Source: Strix aluco (taxonomy: Eukaryota; Chordata; Aves; Strigiformes; Strigidae). Taken from it: a DNA stretch of 64,000 nt. The notes below the pieces were generated by a model. The model saw nothing but the letters and a program-made list of their open reading frames with translations, did no database searches and was not told where the DNA came from. Below, piece after piece: positions 11,963 to 26,900 of the stretch. Numbering within the stretch: the stretch's first letter is position 1; each line of letters opens with the position of its first letter. The position numbers were made by a program, and so were the translations under genes. The stretch covers positions 53,821,330 to 53,885,329 of the forward strand of contig NC_133935.1 in the NCBI RefSeq assembly GCF_031877795.1, read 5' to 3'.

Positions 11963-14900
11963 CAGTTCTGAATTACTGCTAACTCAAACCACTCCTTAAC
12001 AGGAAAGCTTTATTATTTTAAGAAAAGAACATTCACTGATAAAACAAACACCTGCAGTAGGTGACTAACCAAGAAAGCAGACAGTGAATTAAGCTACTTC
12101 CTGAACAGTGATATTGTATTTTAAATGATTTACCAGAGCCCTCTTCCTCCATCCTTCCATTGTCCTCCTGTGTCACCCTCCTTGCATGTCCTGTGTCCCA
12201 GCTCAGGCAGCTGAGTAGAGCACACTCATCACTCCTGGAGGAATGCTGGCAGATGGGATTGAGAAGGGCCTCAAGAGGCAACCTACGAAGCTTCTCAGGG
12301 TGTGGAAGTGTGAAACCCTTGACCCAAAGCCCTCTAGACAAGCTTTCCTCAGGCAGCAGCTTGGCTACACCTGCCCACACAGTTCCTTCAGAGATCCCAT
12401 AGTTACAGAAGGGTAAAGTACTCCTGCATCTCCAAAGAGCCCCAAACTGGGAAAGGAATCTCCTTTGGAATAACTGAACTCTACCCGATTGTTCCTGGGA
12501 GCTACAGTTTCTCTCAAGCCCCTGTTGAATTGGCAGCTGCCTGCTGTGTATGCTTTTCTCTCCCAAGTGCCGCAGCTGCCACATATGCAGCAGAGACTGT
12601 ACTCGGCAATTTAACACAAACAAATGTGAGATTTGCATGACCACACCAACAGGGCAGGTGGGATTCATCTTGCCAAAAGCTAGATATATATAATATATAA
12701 CCTGTGTAGTAATCTAGACTTCTTTTGTAATTAAAGGAGAGGAATGTATACTTCTCAGTTAGAGCTACATAATGTATTTTAGTCATCTACATTAAGACGA
12801 AGTGAATAATTACTTAGAAGTGCCTTTTTTCCCTTTACTTACCATAGAAGGAGTACAGGTGACTAAGTCAGATGCTGAAGAGTTATCTGAGATTAATCCC
12901 ATCCATTCTATCTTGCTGGAGAGTTAAGTCTTTGTATACAATACACGTGGTGGCTACTCACATATACATTAATACCTTCCATATGTCTGCTAATGAGGAA
13001 AAGATTTGCTTAAAAAGAACAGGAGGGGATGTTCATTCTTTAGCATTCATTCATCCATTATCACTAATCACAGTCACTAGCCTGGCAGCCATATATTTGT
13101 CTGAAACATTATTTCTTACACAAATGTGTAATTCGTTTCAGGAAAGGCAAAATTAACCCTGAGGGAAAAAGCATAGCTTATGCCTCATTTGTATCCAGTG
13201 ACAGCCCTCCAAAAGACAGGGCTGTGTAAGCACAGCACATTAAGTGGATAACAGAGGTCACTTTGAACAGCTATTCTTCACTCTGGGATGAAAGGACCAC
13301 TGGTATTATGCAGGTCAGTTCAAGAAAATGCCAGCAGAGCCAGTCTACACTGCAGTATGTTTCCGTATATGTCACAGGCAAAGTATTTTAGGAAGGTTTC
13401 TGGCAATTTTAGCATTTTATTATTGGAACCCATTTTGCCCTCTTTGTATTGTGGAGTCAGCTGGTCTAGCTATCATCTATCAAATTATATAGGTTTCAGC
13501 AAAAGCCATAAAATTCATGGTAACATTTTTGTTTTTCAATGCCCAACACTTCAGATTCTTCCAAGACAGGAGTGACTGAATGGTTGGTCCCAATGACGTA
13601 CTCTTTCTTCATATGATCCAGCTTTCAGTTTCAGTCCTGAAAGGACTATCAAAAATTTAACACCATTTTACACCTGTCTATCTTAACGTCTCAGACCAAG
13701 ACGATGGCATGTGAGATGACAAGACTATTTAATAAAGGGGTTGGAAAAGTAAACAGGAAGAGGAACAAAAAGGAAAATTTTCTGGAGTTATTTTTAAACT
13801 TTGCAAGTTTCTGAACATGTTCAAATGTCTGGGTGTTACTCTGGACTGCAAGGAGATAGAGCACAAAGAAGTGCTCTTCTGGCAGGATGACCGAAGGCAC
13901 AGAAGTCCTCTGCTCAGACACATCCACAAATACAGAGCAGAAGAGCCCACCCACCACATTCAACTCTACAAGGAGAAAGAAACATCACTCTAAAGGACAA
14001 TTTTCTTGTTTCTTAAAGTACTCACCCTGCCCATACCTGATACTCAATGGCAAGGGGAACCAAGCTACTTCACTCCTCCACAAACAAAACACAAACTAGG
14101 GAGGTAAGGCTTGAGGTAAGGTTTAACATAAGGCAAACGTATTCATAGGGAGTGATATGAAATTACAAGCCTCTTGTGCACACACAGGGAGTCTACTGCA
14201 TATATGTCTGACTCGTAAAATAGAAAGGACTTGGGTGAACATGGATGAAATCCAGGTGCTGCTGAGGAGATACCACCCCCAACAAACTCCAGAAATCCAC
14301 GCTCTTCTCTAGGGAGTGGAAGTCCCACTTGGGAACGCTACCTTTCAAGGTATCTTCTTCTCCACATCCTTATTTTCTTGTGATTGTATTCACCCTACAC
14401 ATTTCCTTGGTAATAGCAAACCCAGAAAGTGCAAGAATTCTGGAAAATACGTTCACTTTTGTATATAGCCTTTTCAAAAATGCCAACTTGCCAAGCCCAT
14501 CTGTTAAGGTGGACTTTAGGGCCCTCTAGTGGCTTGGGAAAGGGTACATTATGAAAGAGGAATGACAAATCTTTAAAAAACTCAACAACACTTCCTACTG
14601 CTTTTGAACCAAAACACAAAGTATAAGCAGAGTTCCTCCACTACGTCCAGTAGAATGAAAAGTCTTCATTAACCCGTGTCCCTGCTTTGCTCTTCTATTC
14701 TACTTTTCTTCTGTGAGGTGGGACTAAACTGGACTATGCACTTTGCCATCAATTTTTTAGAGCCAAAGGTTGATTGCAATCCCAGCATAAATCCTGAACT
14801 TCTCCCGTCAAGGGGAAAGGCATTCCCAGACTGTCACAGATAAGGAAAGTCTGTAAATTGTACTACCTGTCAAAGCCTGTGCACCAAGCGTGGGACAAAA

Positions 14901-17900
14901 AACTGGCTTCCATCTTACTCTGCTCAAATGCAGTGACTTTTTTGCAGGGTACTCATTTACAGCCCAGCTTTACTAGTTCCTATCTTATTCTATAATTCCA
15001 ATACCTGGGAAACAGGTCAGTGGGCACTTTGAACCTCTTACTGCTATTCATGAGGATGTCCCAGCATGTGAATAGAGCCATAAGGCTACACTACAGCCAG
15101 GGAAGCAGCACTCTTTATCACCTCAGTCCTGGGAGGGGTGCTGCAGTAGGCCAGCACTGTGTCCCCTCAAATGTCACATGGCCTGAGGGCTGTCTCGGGC
15201 TTTGCAAAAAAGGCTGCAACTGAACCACAAACCATGTTCAGCAATAAGTAAGAGGTCGCTCAAGCATTTTCTCTTTAAAATGCCATGTTGTTCTGCAAGA
15301 AATTTGGATAGTTGACTCTTCATCCAATAATTTTGGAAGCCAGATTAAAGATTTCTGAAATCACCTGAAACTGTTGTAAAACAGTAGGAAGAAGACTTAA
15401 AAATACTCAGTGAGCCTTAGGTATTTCCCATAGAGGTAATTTCAGTATTGCTAACCCAGAATGTTTAAAATTTGGGGTAAATGTCTTCTGCTGCATAATC
15501 ATAATATCTTGACAGAGCAGAAAAGGCAGTATGAGCTTCTTTTTGCCTAACTTCTGGTCTTCAAACTTCTGCATGGCATTTTCTGTATAAAATTTTCTTT
15601 ACATCCCAGCTAGAAACATATTTTTATGTAAAATTGGAGATTTCCACAGACTTCTTAGAGCACCAGAGGAAAGCAGTTTCTAGGCAGGACTTACAATAAA
15701 ATCACAATTGGCAGCAAAGCAATTTACTGCTGTTGCCTTATTTATAAACATCTACTGCAGATAATCTCAGGTCTTTTTTTAATCAAGGAAAATTTCATGC
15801 CATATTATTGACCAGTTTCAAAACAGATTTTAGAGCACACACAGGCCAAGAAAGACCATGTTTGTGCTGCAGCTTAGTTTATGGGATGTACCTGGTCTGC
15901 TTTCAACAAGTGTGCCAGGACCTGAGGGGCAGGTACTTGAGGAGACCCCAAAAGCCCTGTTGTGGTCACTGCAAAGGGGAAGGGTTAGGTATAAACACAG
16001 AAATATCTTCAGCTGACCAGTGTTGTGACTGTTCAGTAATCATTATAGACTCTTGAGATCCAAAGATTTGGTAGGCATGACCGTATTTAAAGTTGGTGCC
16101 CTCTCTTGTGAAAGCCTGATTTCATGACTTGGCGATGCTGCAGAAAGGATGCTGACTTTAGCAAGTTGCAGATGACAGCAGACAGTACATCTATACAACA
16201 CAACAGCATGTCAAGCAAAGATACCTCGCCCCTGGAAGCAGCCTAGCTGCATGAGCACAGTGTTTTGTTGTGTTAAATAGCAGAGAGGAGGCCAGCGCTG
16301 TGGTAGGACAGCAATACTGCCTCTGATAAGTAACATTTACCTATGCCAAGAACAGCATCATGCTGGTCCTCACATCCAGCAGCTCCGTTCTCCCACTGGA
16401 AGGAAACTACTGTTTCTTTAAATGTATCCCCCATTCAAAGCCTAGTTTCCTTTTCATCTTGTTTTGGGATTTTTTTAACCTTTCTTTTCTGATTTCACAC
16501 CAATTACCGCCTTTACACAGATAATAAAGCAAAAGAGCTCGTCCAGACTTGAAAGTTAGAGTAGATTTATTCTGAGTATGAATTTGCACTACCACAATAG
16601 CTATTTCTGAACAATTTCCTGTATAGACAGGCCCACTACTATTATAGAGTACAGGGAGCAATCCCCAAATCTCTCTTGAGCATCACCTCAAACCGCAGTT
16701 AAACCAGCTCAGCCTACCTCTTGTGGGCACTTGGGGGAAGTCTCTCCAAGTGTCTCAACCTCCTTTCTTGAATGAGACATGTCTGAGTGGCCAGACCACT
16801 GAAAATGCCTGAAATGTTGGCTGCAGGTCTCAGGGCTGCAGTTCCCCAGTGCCTTCAGCACCAATGGTAGCATTTGTTCATCACCTCTCACCACACTCCA
16901 CTCCTCTCCTGGGCAAAACCTGAACAAAGCAGAGGATTAACCTTTCATATCTTATATTTGGCCTGCAATCTGAACACACTTTTCCTCTCAAATGCTGTCA
17001 TACTGAATTAACAGTTCATGTGTAAGTCCATTTTCCCTTGTACACTGGTAGAACATTGTTCCTAAATGACCAAGATGGAATAAAGTGTACCATGAAGAGC
17101 CCAAAAGGGTCAAATTAGTGGAGAGTGGATTAAATGTGCAACATTTTCCATTTCTCTAACACTCACAGGGGAATAAATTAATCTGTGAGATATTAGGAAA
17201 TGTTGCACTAATTGGCATTTCAACCTGCTTATGACATTTTCTTTTGAAGTCATCCATTAAATCACAATGTGCCTGGTTAGTACATGTAGCAATGTATTCT
17301 TATTGTCATAGTGCTTCAAGTACTTCATCTGGAGTATGCTACAAGTAAAATTACTTCATCTGCTTACAGTCTTATTCTGTGTTGTTTCATATTTTTTCTA
17401 AGACCTTAGTTTCATTTGTTTCGCAAAAAGATGCTGTGGTAACTATTCTAATTGGAGCTCTACAAATGCTACAGTTTTATTTTGCGCTTCTCAAAGTTGA
17501 TCATGGCATTTAAAACTAAAACTATTCAAGTCAAGTGCTAAATCAAAGTAAAAGGAAAACTTAGTAAGTAGGATAAATGTTCACTAGATAACTGGTATAT
17601 TTTTTAATAATATCCACTCTGAATTTCTGGTTCAGAGCCCATTGAAGTAAATGGAAATTCTCCCTTTGACTTTTGGTTTCTTTTCTCTTCTTCAAGAGTC
17701 CTTGTCCAAAATATCTAATGATACCTATTGTCAGAGAGAGCATATCTGGTCAATAGTCTGGTGGTTTTAAAGATTCCCTTGTTTTTAAAAGTAAGTCATT
17801 TATATTCTGCTAAACTTACTACACAGCTTCCTCAGATGTGGTTTCCTAGTAGTTTCCAAGCTTCAGCACATCTGCAACACTCTGCTGGAAACCTTAGCCC

Positions 17901-20900
17901 AAAGTGCAGTTGCAATGGAAATGCAAGAATATTAAGGGAATAAAATGGAAAATAATTCAAAAATACATTCATGTGCCACTATGCATTCATTGGACTAGCA
18001 TATCTGCAACACTGGGTTAACACCTGTCATCCTCACCTTGGTAAGAAGTTACTGATTATACATGAAGTGTGGAGAGACTATAAGAGGAATCAAAGATGAA
18101 AAAGACCTCTGTGGGAGGGTAAAATGAAGCAACTGTGAGACTTTTCTTTAGAAAGAATTTAACAGGCGTTAAAAATGAGCAAGTCAGACAAAAAGAGAAC
18201 CAGACTTTCCTGTTTGCTCTTATTTATAATATAAAGACTTGGGGAACTCCAGTGGAACTCCAGTACAATTTACAATGGACAAAGAGAAATATTTTTATTT
18301 ATTTATGCATTATTTAGTGCTAGAATTCTTTGACAAAGGACCATAGCTGCCTTAGCAGATTGGGGCAGGAGACAGGGAAAGGATTACATAATGGTTCTGG
18401 TAATGAGAACTTTCCAAGATACTTGTGAAAGGTTGTTAATAAATGGATAGAAGGGCTTATGTCTCAGGACATAAAGCAACTGCTAATTTGTGTGGAAAGA
18501 ACAGCTACCTTACTGGGAAATTTTTTCTTCATTACCCAATGTCATGTTTCTTCCTATAAGGGATGTGTCACGAGCTGGCACCAGGGCCAGAATTCTGGTG
18601 GAGATGTCCATGCTGGGATCTTCTAATAGGGAATGATGACCCCTACATCTTCAGGACTGAGGTCTTCACATAAGTGCAAGGTAATCCTGAGTGCATATCT
18701 TCATATTGCCTGTCTAAAATAAGGAGATGGGAACCTGAAGCACAAAGACTACCTTGTCCAAAACCACCAAAATACCTTTTGCAGAGTGTTGAAAGGCTAA
18801 CAGCTCAGGTCCTCAAAGCCCAGCCTCCTGGTACTTATGTATCCACTGCACTGAACAGAGGCAGTAGCTACAACAAATCTGCGTGTCTTTGTCCTCCATA
18901 GGAGGCCTTATCCCCTAGTCATCCAGACCAGGAACCTCTGTATCACTTCTTTGTCCATGCATACATATTTCCTCCCTGTGATGCCAGGTAAATCCAGCAA
19001 GCACACCTGCACCCAGGAATTGAGAAGCCCAGTCACATTCCCTGAGAAACATGTCTGTATCACTTTCAACATCAGGTCATTTGCACATGCACAATACAGC
19101 TGATACACTGGATTTACGTGGTGAATTTTGAATACAGGGGACAAGGACCTTTCATCTTCCTTAAAGCAGTCCTGGAGCTGGAATCTGGCCTGGACTTCTC
19201 AACTGCTACATTAATATCTCTCTTGTTGGAATATGCATTTGCCACTGTTTCTTAAATAGGTGGTTGTTCTCAGCATGGAAATAGTTTCACCAAAATGAGT
19301 GTGGGGCAATGCAAACACTTAAGAACTATGAATGCCAGCTGTGTTTCTCCTGTGGTTGCATTTTCTTTACACAGTGAAAGTTAACTAATTCGGTTTACTG
19401 TTCCCTTATTCTTCACCGCTTCCACAAAAACACAACTAAGAGCCTCACCTGGGATGTTTTTTTCTCCCTTTGGTCATCTGTCAATCACTCTAAGACTTAA
19501 GCTTGTCTTCCAAACCCTCATAAATAAGCCACAAGCATGGTAAGGTGAAAAGAAAATAACTTGTTCTGTGTTTAAAAAGTACTTACCAATATACCTTGCC
19601 CAGTGGTGTTTCAGCTCAGCTTTCTCTTTCCTCTCATTTCTCCATCTTATGGTATATTCCTGACAGTTGTCTAGGAAATATATGACTGACAATTCAAGAA
19701 TAGAAGCTTTTGAAGATTGAAGAGAAATAGAAATTGTCTTATCGCAGGCACATAGGTTTTAAATCATTTCCCCAGAGTTAAGAAAAAAAACTTGAAACAC
19801 AGACACATGCACACACAAGCATAATTTAAAGTTTTTGATCAAACAACAAGTTTTATGTTTTGTGCCTAGAATGTAGACTGGAACAGAGAGATTACAAACT
19901 TGAATGTGTGACTAAAAATAACATACAGATGGGAGGGTATTAGAATCCATGTTGCTTATTTCAGAACAGATGGAGACTATGCTGTATTACAACTAATATT
20001 TTGGGAAATTACTAAACTGTGCAACTCCCAAATTAAAGTGTAAGTACAACAAAGCAGGCAGTATTTTTCGTGTCAGTAATCAGATGCTTTTAGAGGCAAT
20101 ATGTTTAAAAAAAAAAAAAAAGAAAAGAAAAAAAAGCAGCTGAACTACATAAGTAGTTCTCTTGCTTTCTCACAGGTGCTTAAGCTTTGGCAAAACAAGG
20201 ACCTTAATCACCAGTTCGCTCCTTGTAATTAATAAGACAGTCTAATCTACTTTTTCCTTTCAAAACAGTTTCCTGACTCAGAGCTTTCCTATTAACATTA
20301 CAGGGTGATTTGAGGGCACTCAGACTGATATGATTATGTTAAGATGGAAAAAAGTCACAAATAATTATTTGGCCAAATGTCAGGGAAAACTTCTTGGTAA
20401 TGAACTCTTTGTTGATTATAAAATAATTCCTCACTGGAAGAAGTGGAAACAGCATCTCTTGGGACCAATTTGTTGTGAGGCTAAGAAATAAATGATGTAA
20501 TAGGCTACTGCTCCATCTTATTTCTTTGACTCCACAGTTGCAATTTCTAACTGAGCTTCAGTGCAGAGTGCTGTAGAAGTATGTGAACTCTCTAAAAATT
20601 TTATGGTGAGATCTGAAAGAAACCAAGCTATAGCAGAATGAAGAGCACAAATTTGTTTTGGGTTTAATCAACGTAAGAGCCTCTTGGAGACAAGGCCAAC
20701 AATTTAAGCTGGGTGTGTTCTCATGTTTGTGGCCCAGGGGTAAAAGGGTCTGGTCCTCTTGGGAAGAGTAACACAGATTTCCAAACTACCTAAAGCAACC
20801 GAATATAATGGGAAAATCTGACAAAATTAGTGGAGGATTTCCAAGGCTCTTCCACCATTTCTCCCTTCAGACAGGTGACTCTGACCATCTGTGTGATTAC

Positions 20901-23900
20901 ATCTTTTTTTCTCCTGCCAATAACTGTACTTAGCTCTGAGCTAAGGTTAGAAGACACAGCTCAAGGATGTATCAGACCATAAAACTTCTTTGCTTTCTGT
21001 CCTTCTGCTTTTCTCCCTCTGTAAGAGAGATAAAGATGTAGTCAATATTTTCATAATGATTCCAGAGTTTTGATGTCACAACATAAGCAGTTGGTAGGGG
21101 ATGTGTTCTGTCAAAACTTACAGTATGTGACTTGTATTCAGTCAGCTCATGGAGTAATGCAAGCAGCTTGGAAAGATCTTCCAGATCTGATGTACTCTGT
21201 TTTGCTGCTGCAAGATGAGAAAGAATGTAAGAAGATGATGGCATACACTAGCTTCATACTGAATACATTTAGTCTTTTAAGTTTTGTACTGTACAGACTT
21301 CAGAGGTTATATAATTTTCTACCTTACTCTCCATTTAAATTTTTGCCTCTGCACCCTGATAAACTGAAAATGATGGTAGGTTTGGTTGCTGTTGTAGTTA
21401 GTGGTAGCTTTGTTTTCTCCTTGTGTGTAATGCAGGACAGCCCAGCCCATGTAGGTTCACTCCATTACTAAATCAACCAACAGGTATTTAGTACCACAAA
21501 GGTGATCCCTGACTCTAGCTGTGGTTGTATATCTGTCCCTGCAGGTAATTGGTACTGCAGTTCTGTTTCACTCTTTTGACTTCACCAAACCATGGCTGTT
21601 ACCACAATAACTTCTGGGGACACTGAGCTCTCACCTATCAAACTGAATGCAGATACCTTGGAACCATAACATGCCTTGTTCTTCCATCTTCTGCAGTTTC
21701 AGTGGCATGGACAGCTGTCTGAGACATCTTCATTATCCAAGGCTAGATAAAGGTTCATTCATTACTCTGCAAAATATATGTTATCCAACAATTACTGTGC
21801 AGCACAGCAGATTTTTCAGAAGCAAATGAAGAATGCTAATGGCAAAATGGAGAAATATAATTCAAAGGAGCAATAGTAAAGGAAGCCTTTTAACAGTAAC
21901 TATTCAACATATCAAATAAAAGCTAATAAACACATGTAGACCTTAAACATTGAAATCCTTTTCTGTTTTACAAATACTTTCTAGCTAAAACAAATGTACC
22001 TTGGTTATTTAATATGTTGCAATTATTTGCACTATTTTGGAAAAAAGTGTGTTTGAAAATAATGAATATAGCTTTTTCTATATGACTGATTTTGAAATGT
22101 CAGTATTGATAGGTCAGCTTAGCCATATACTGGAAACATCTTTAAAATTTAACAAATTTCAACGTAAGCAATAATCTAAAAATGTACAAAAATAAATTAT
22201 ATGGCTCAAAGGAAATATTTTCTTTTTCTTATTTTCATACAACTACTGTCTATCAGGTGGAATACAACTCAAATAAAATTTGCAAAGACCAGACTTTCAC
22301 TGTTACCTTTAAATTTCCATCCTCTGTGAGTGTCTTATGATTTGCAAATCTCAGAAGCATTTTACAAAGAGTATAGCAGGCCATTACTAACAGTTCAATG
22401 CCAAAATTAAACATGATTATTTGAATTTCTAAGAAAACCTCTAAGCCTTCCTCTCAACTGGCTTGAAATTGAAACAAATCCAAGACAGCAAGTTCAAGTC
22501 AGTCTGTGAAGAGGGACTATTCACACATTTTCTGAATTTGAGAGGGTAGGACCCCATCCCGTTTTATCAATCTGTCTGCTGCTATTTCTAAATTCAAGTA
22601 ATACCTTGCTAAATGGAGCTTTCAGAGCAGAGCTGGAGGGACAGATTTCCATGTCCCTACTCCAGGGCTGAGCGATACGAGCCCACATGTCTCCAAGGGA
22701 AACAAAAAGGAAAATGCTGTTGACCCATTCTCATTTTAATAAAGAGTTTGGTGACTTCCTGGAATATCACTGCATACACATTTCTACATATCTACTATAT
22801 AAGGAGGCCAATATATTGATTCCCATTTGTTGGGAGGGATATTTATGCCACATACAGCAGTTGCATTTGCTGTCACCAGCTCTTCTAGATGTGCTCTGTC
22901 AGGATCTTGCCAAAAGGATCTACCTTAGATTTTAACACAGCTTATTGTCTTATTAAGCACTGTCTCTTGTAATTTAAGATATTTCTGATGGTGTTATGTC
23001 AGTGTCACAAGCAAAGACTTTATTTTCCATCCATAACCACGTTCCTTCTACTCCTTCCAGGAAGAAATCATGCCTGTGTTGAAACGTTTTTGTTTTTCCC
23101 CTGTATAATATTTTGTGCAGTGTACTTATCTTGGCATTTTTCCCTGGAGGAACTTTCCAGTACCCAAGAAATTGGACTGAAAAATACTGAAGGTGTTAAT
23201 GCAAGGTCTGCAAGCCAGTGCTGTCAGCTCTGCAACTAAGTATACTATAGTACACATCAACAAAAGTTGTATCTACTTTGTCTATATTACTATCAAACAA
23301 ATTTAAACTGTCAACAATATTTCTGAAAGATTCTTGTCCTTAAGGGTAGTTCAGGCTCCTCAGAAATTATCCTTTCTGCTATTGACACTGTCACTTTTTG
23401 TCCAGACCCTTATCACTACCATTTAATTGCCCCTTTTCAAAACACACTAAAACTAGCTAGGCAATCCATTTTGCATAAAAACCTGCAGAGTAAATGAACT
23501 GCCCATATGAACTGAGTTTGACACAAAACTGAAATTTTCCCCATCACATTACAGTGCCTCTTTCCCAAACGGCTTTTTCAGCTTCTCTCTTTTCCATCCT
23601 GTTCCTTAGCAAATACATGATACAACAGATCAGGTTCATACAACAGATCACAGGTATTTAGTATCCCTTTCCATTCACAGGCTCAGTTCTACTATTTGTG
23701 AAGCCAATCTCCTGTTCCAGCTACTGCTGCAGTCAGGGTGAGAAAATGAAGTTCTGCGGCTGATCAAAACAGTTGTTTGCCCTTTGGGGTACAAAGAGAT
23801 AAAACAAGTACTTCTCCTCAGTTTTCCTTTCCTTGTGGAGTTTCACATCTCAGACTTTTCTCAAAGCCAAATTTTCTGAAAGCAGGGTTCTTTTCTTCTT

Positions 23901-26900
23901 TCTTGTCATCTGTTCCTTCTTTATTTAAATCAGAAATGACTGGCTGATCAAAAGTGCTTGAAGTCCTTAGTGGCCTGTGTGGTTGAGCATGCTGCCAGCA
24001 TAGCTACTGAAACTCCAGGGACTTTAAATTCACTGATGACAAAAGCTTCAGACAGTGACTGGCTGGCCGCACTGGCACTCAGCTCCGTGTGACAGTAGTT
24101 CAACTCTTTCCAACAACCAGTAAATAGTACCCAAGTGATTACTATCTGTAGCAATAATCCATGTGCCTATCATATTTAAAGGAATAAAGAGCATGGGAGT
24201 TATTATACAAGGGAAAAATAGTCTTAGCTATACTCATGCTAGAGCAAAACAAAAAACAGACATTACATACAAGTGTCACTCCTGAAATGCTTTTTCATCA
24301 CTTTCTCAATTCCTGTAACTGCCAGTTATGCCCCAACCCAGCCTTCCTCCCTGGGCAGTTTAACCTTCTTCAGACTGATCAGTTGAAGCCCTTGGCTGGG
24401 CTGAGGTTCCTGTCCCACAGCAGCTCAGTGGGGAGGTGATGAGCTGTCCCTCAGCATCACTCCTGGGTTTGCAGGGAAGTAGTATTTTCCCTTTTCAGTG
24501 TTGCCTCCAGCAGTCTACAGATAAGTGTGTTTCAGGGCAACTGCCACAACCCTGTCAGCCCACCTGTGCTGCCCAAAGAGGTTTGTGAAGTCATGAGAAC
24601 CAGAAGTTTTGTGAAACAGACTGAACAAACATCTGACAGGAGCTCTTGAGGTTTCATTGATCCTCCCTTGATGTCCCTGCTCACTGAAGGCCCATTGTCA
24701 TATAGATAATTCCCTCTGAAGTGCCATTCAGGTTTCACTTTCTGAGATTCCCCGATACTTGTATAAAAATAGATATTTTTGTTCTCATAGCCTCACAAAA
24801 GACCAGGGTAATACTGAAAGCAGTTGAGGCCTAAGGTGAGCAGCAACTGAACCTATACAGCAGTTCTCCCGTGGAGTCCCAAAGTTGTCCATACCCTGAG
24901 TTAACTTCTGCTCCTGGAGAACCAAGTGTAAAGTCTAGGAATTAATGATCACTGAGCAGAGGGTAATGAACTGTCTTCTGCAAATAGATTACTAAAATTA
25001 GCTATCAGAAAAAATAGCTTGTGCTTGTGTTCTGGAGATATCTTTCCACTGAAATTAGGAAATATGATGTAAAATTATTTTTTTGTATACCACTAGATGG
25101 CAAACTAGCAGTGTGATACACGTCAGACTTCCTATCACAGAAATCTCTGATTAGGCATATTGTAAAAAATGCCAGCTATCTGTATGCAAATAAACAGAGG
25201 CTTGATGTGGTGCATGCTGATAGAGACCAAAGAATACTTCAACTTTCATGTTTCAAATTAATTTTTGATGTTTTAAGGCTGGACAATATGGATCTTGTTG
25301 GAATCACAAAATATTTCACATGGCCTTTGCCTTCCCTTTTGCTTACCCACAGCTGCGGGCCTACAGCTCCCTCGCCTGGGGCTGAGCAGAGCTGAATGTC
25401 AGACAACACTGTAGTGGCTTCATCTGGAAATAAGTGGGGGAGTCTGAACAAGACTATGACAAAGCCCTTGAAGAAGGACTGCAACACCAGACTGAAATGT
25501 GTGGAAGCGCTCAAGGAGTGTAGTCAGGCTCTTTCCAGTGTATACATTTTGTAGCAGCACAGCACTCAGCCAGAATAAACTTTCATCCTTCAGATAACAT
25601 TATGAATGTACAAACATTTATTTCCAATCTAACAGCCCTAGGAGCAGGGAAACTGTGAGGAAGCTACAAAGGGAAAAGCCTTTATTTTACATTTCATTTC
25701 CTCTCCACCATACACCAGCGACCACTTGTAATCAAAGCTGCTGGAGAGTCATTTAAATTGGCCTTTTTATCCTTGCAAAGGAGTTTTTACAAGGAATCCA
25801 GAAAGATGTCTTCTCTGTACCTCTGGCCAGGACCATGGCATGGCAGGGCCGGAGCAGCAGCTGCCCCACATGCCTTTGGGAACAGGGGCAGCTATGGGGA
25901 CAAGCATGACAGGTTTCGCTGGTTCTGCCATTAAAGCTGCTGCTGCTGCGGCTGCTTTCCTGGGGAGATCTGCAAGGGCAGAGAAATTAGAAAAAGTCCA
26001 CTAAAGAGAGGGAAAAGGAACCAAAAAGTCTCCCAAGTGCTCCCAGTCATTTCCCCCATTGCTAAAATGAAGTTAGCTAAGGGTATAATTGCTAAGTTGG
26101 TTTTCCAGCTCAGAAAATCTCTAAGTTACAGAATAAGCACTAGAAATGCAGAATGTTCTATAACCCTACTAAAATGTATGGAAAATTGGGAGGAAAGAAT
26201 GTGCTTACTCAAGCCAAAATGCAACCACATAGTGACTCAAGGACCAAACAGATGTGTATGCTGGGAAAGAAACAAGTCACTTGACTTGTTCATATATATT
26301 TAGTCCCTTGCATTAGGTTTATATCTGGAGAGGATGATGAAATCAGGTATTTCCTTGGACACAAGTGAGGATCTGCAAAGTATGGACAGAAAAGCTTTGC
26401 TTTCCTACGCACCAATGAGAGCCAAAACCCAGAGAGCATTCCTCTTGTCACAGCTCCCAGACTGTGTTTTCCATAACCAGCAGGCCTAAATGCTTCCTGA
26501 GCTCTCTCGGGTCTATAGCTATGAACAAATCCCTTTTGGGCTCTCTGCCTGATACCAGTTCACAGACACAGCAGTTAATCCCCAATTCTTATTTTAGTTA
26601 CAAGCTCCTGCAGGAACCCCAGTGCCCACGTCTCAGCATGTCGAGGCTTTTGTACAGTGCTGGTTTTAGGCACTGATTTCCATTATTTCAGCTGTCATCA
26701 AACACACATCAAATCAAGAACTCCTTTTGCAGGACGGGGTTTGAGCAGGCTTCCTGTTTGTCTTGGATGAAAAAGTCCTACCCCCAGCATTCAGAAATTG
26801 CCCTATGACTCTCTTCATAACAGCAAAATTATAAAATATTGTATTATTGTTGTTAATATTATTACTATTAGTCTTGGAAGTGCTTATTTCTGTGTTCTTT

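Noticed and set aside
12033-12668. Longest open frame in the window (211 codons, minus).
   Set aside because: No recognisable domain, no splice or promoter context, and long frames are also open on the opposite strand here, pointing to locally higher GC. Worth a conservation check but not callable as a gene.
14027-14120. Cluster of donor-like GTAAGG and GTGAGT sites on both strands.
   Set aside because: Competing sites on both strands without a consistent open frame; the plus frame ends in a stop just before the donor.
18716-18785. MIR-like SINE (GAAACTGAGGCACAGAGA / CTTGCCCAAGGTCAC-type blocks in diverged form).
   Set aside because: Only about 60 bp of gapped similarity to the recalled consensus; too weak to annotate without a profile search.
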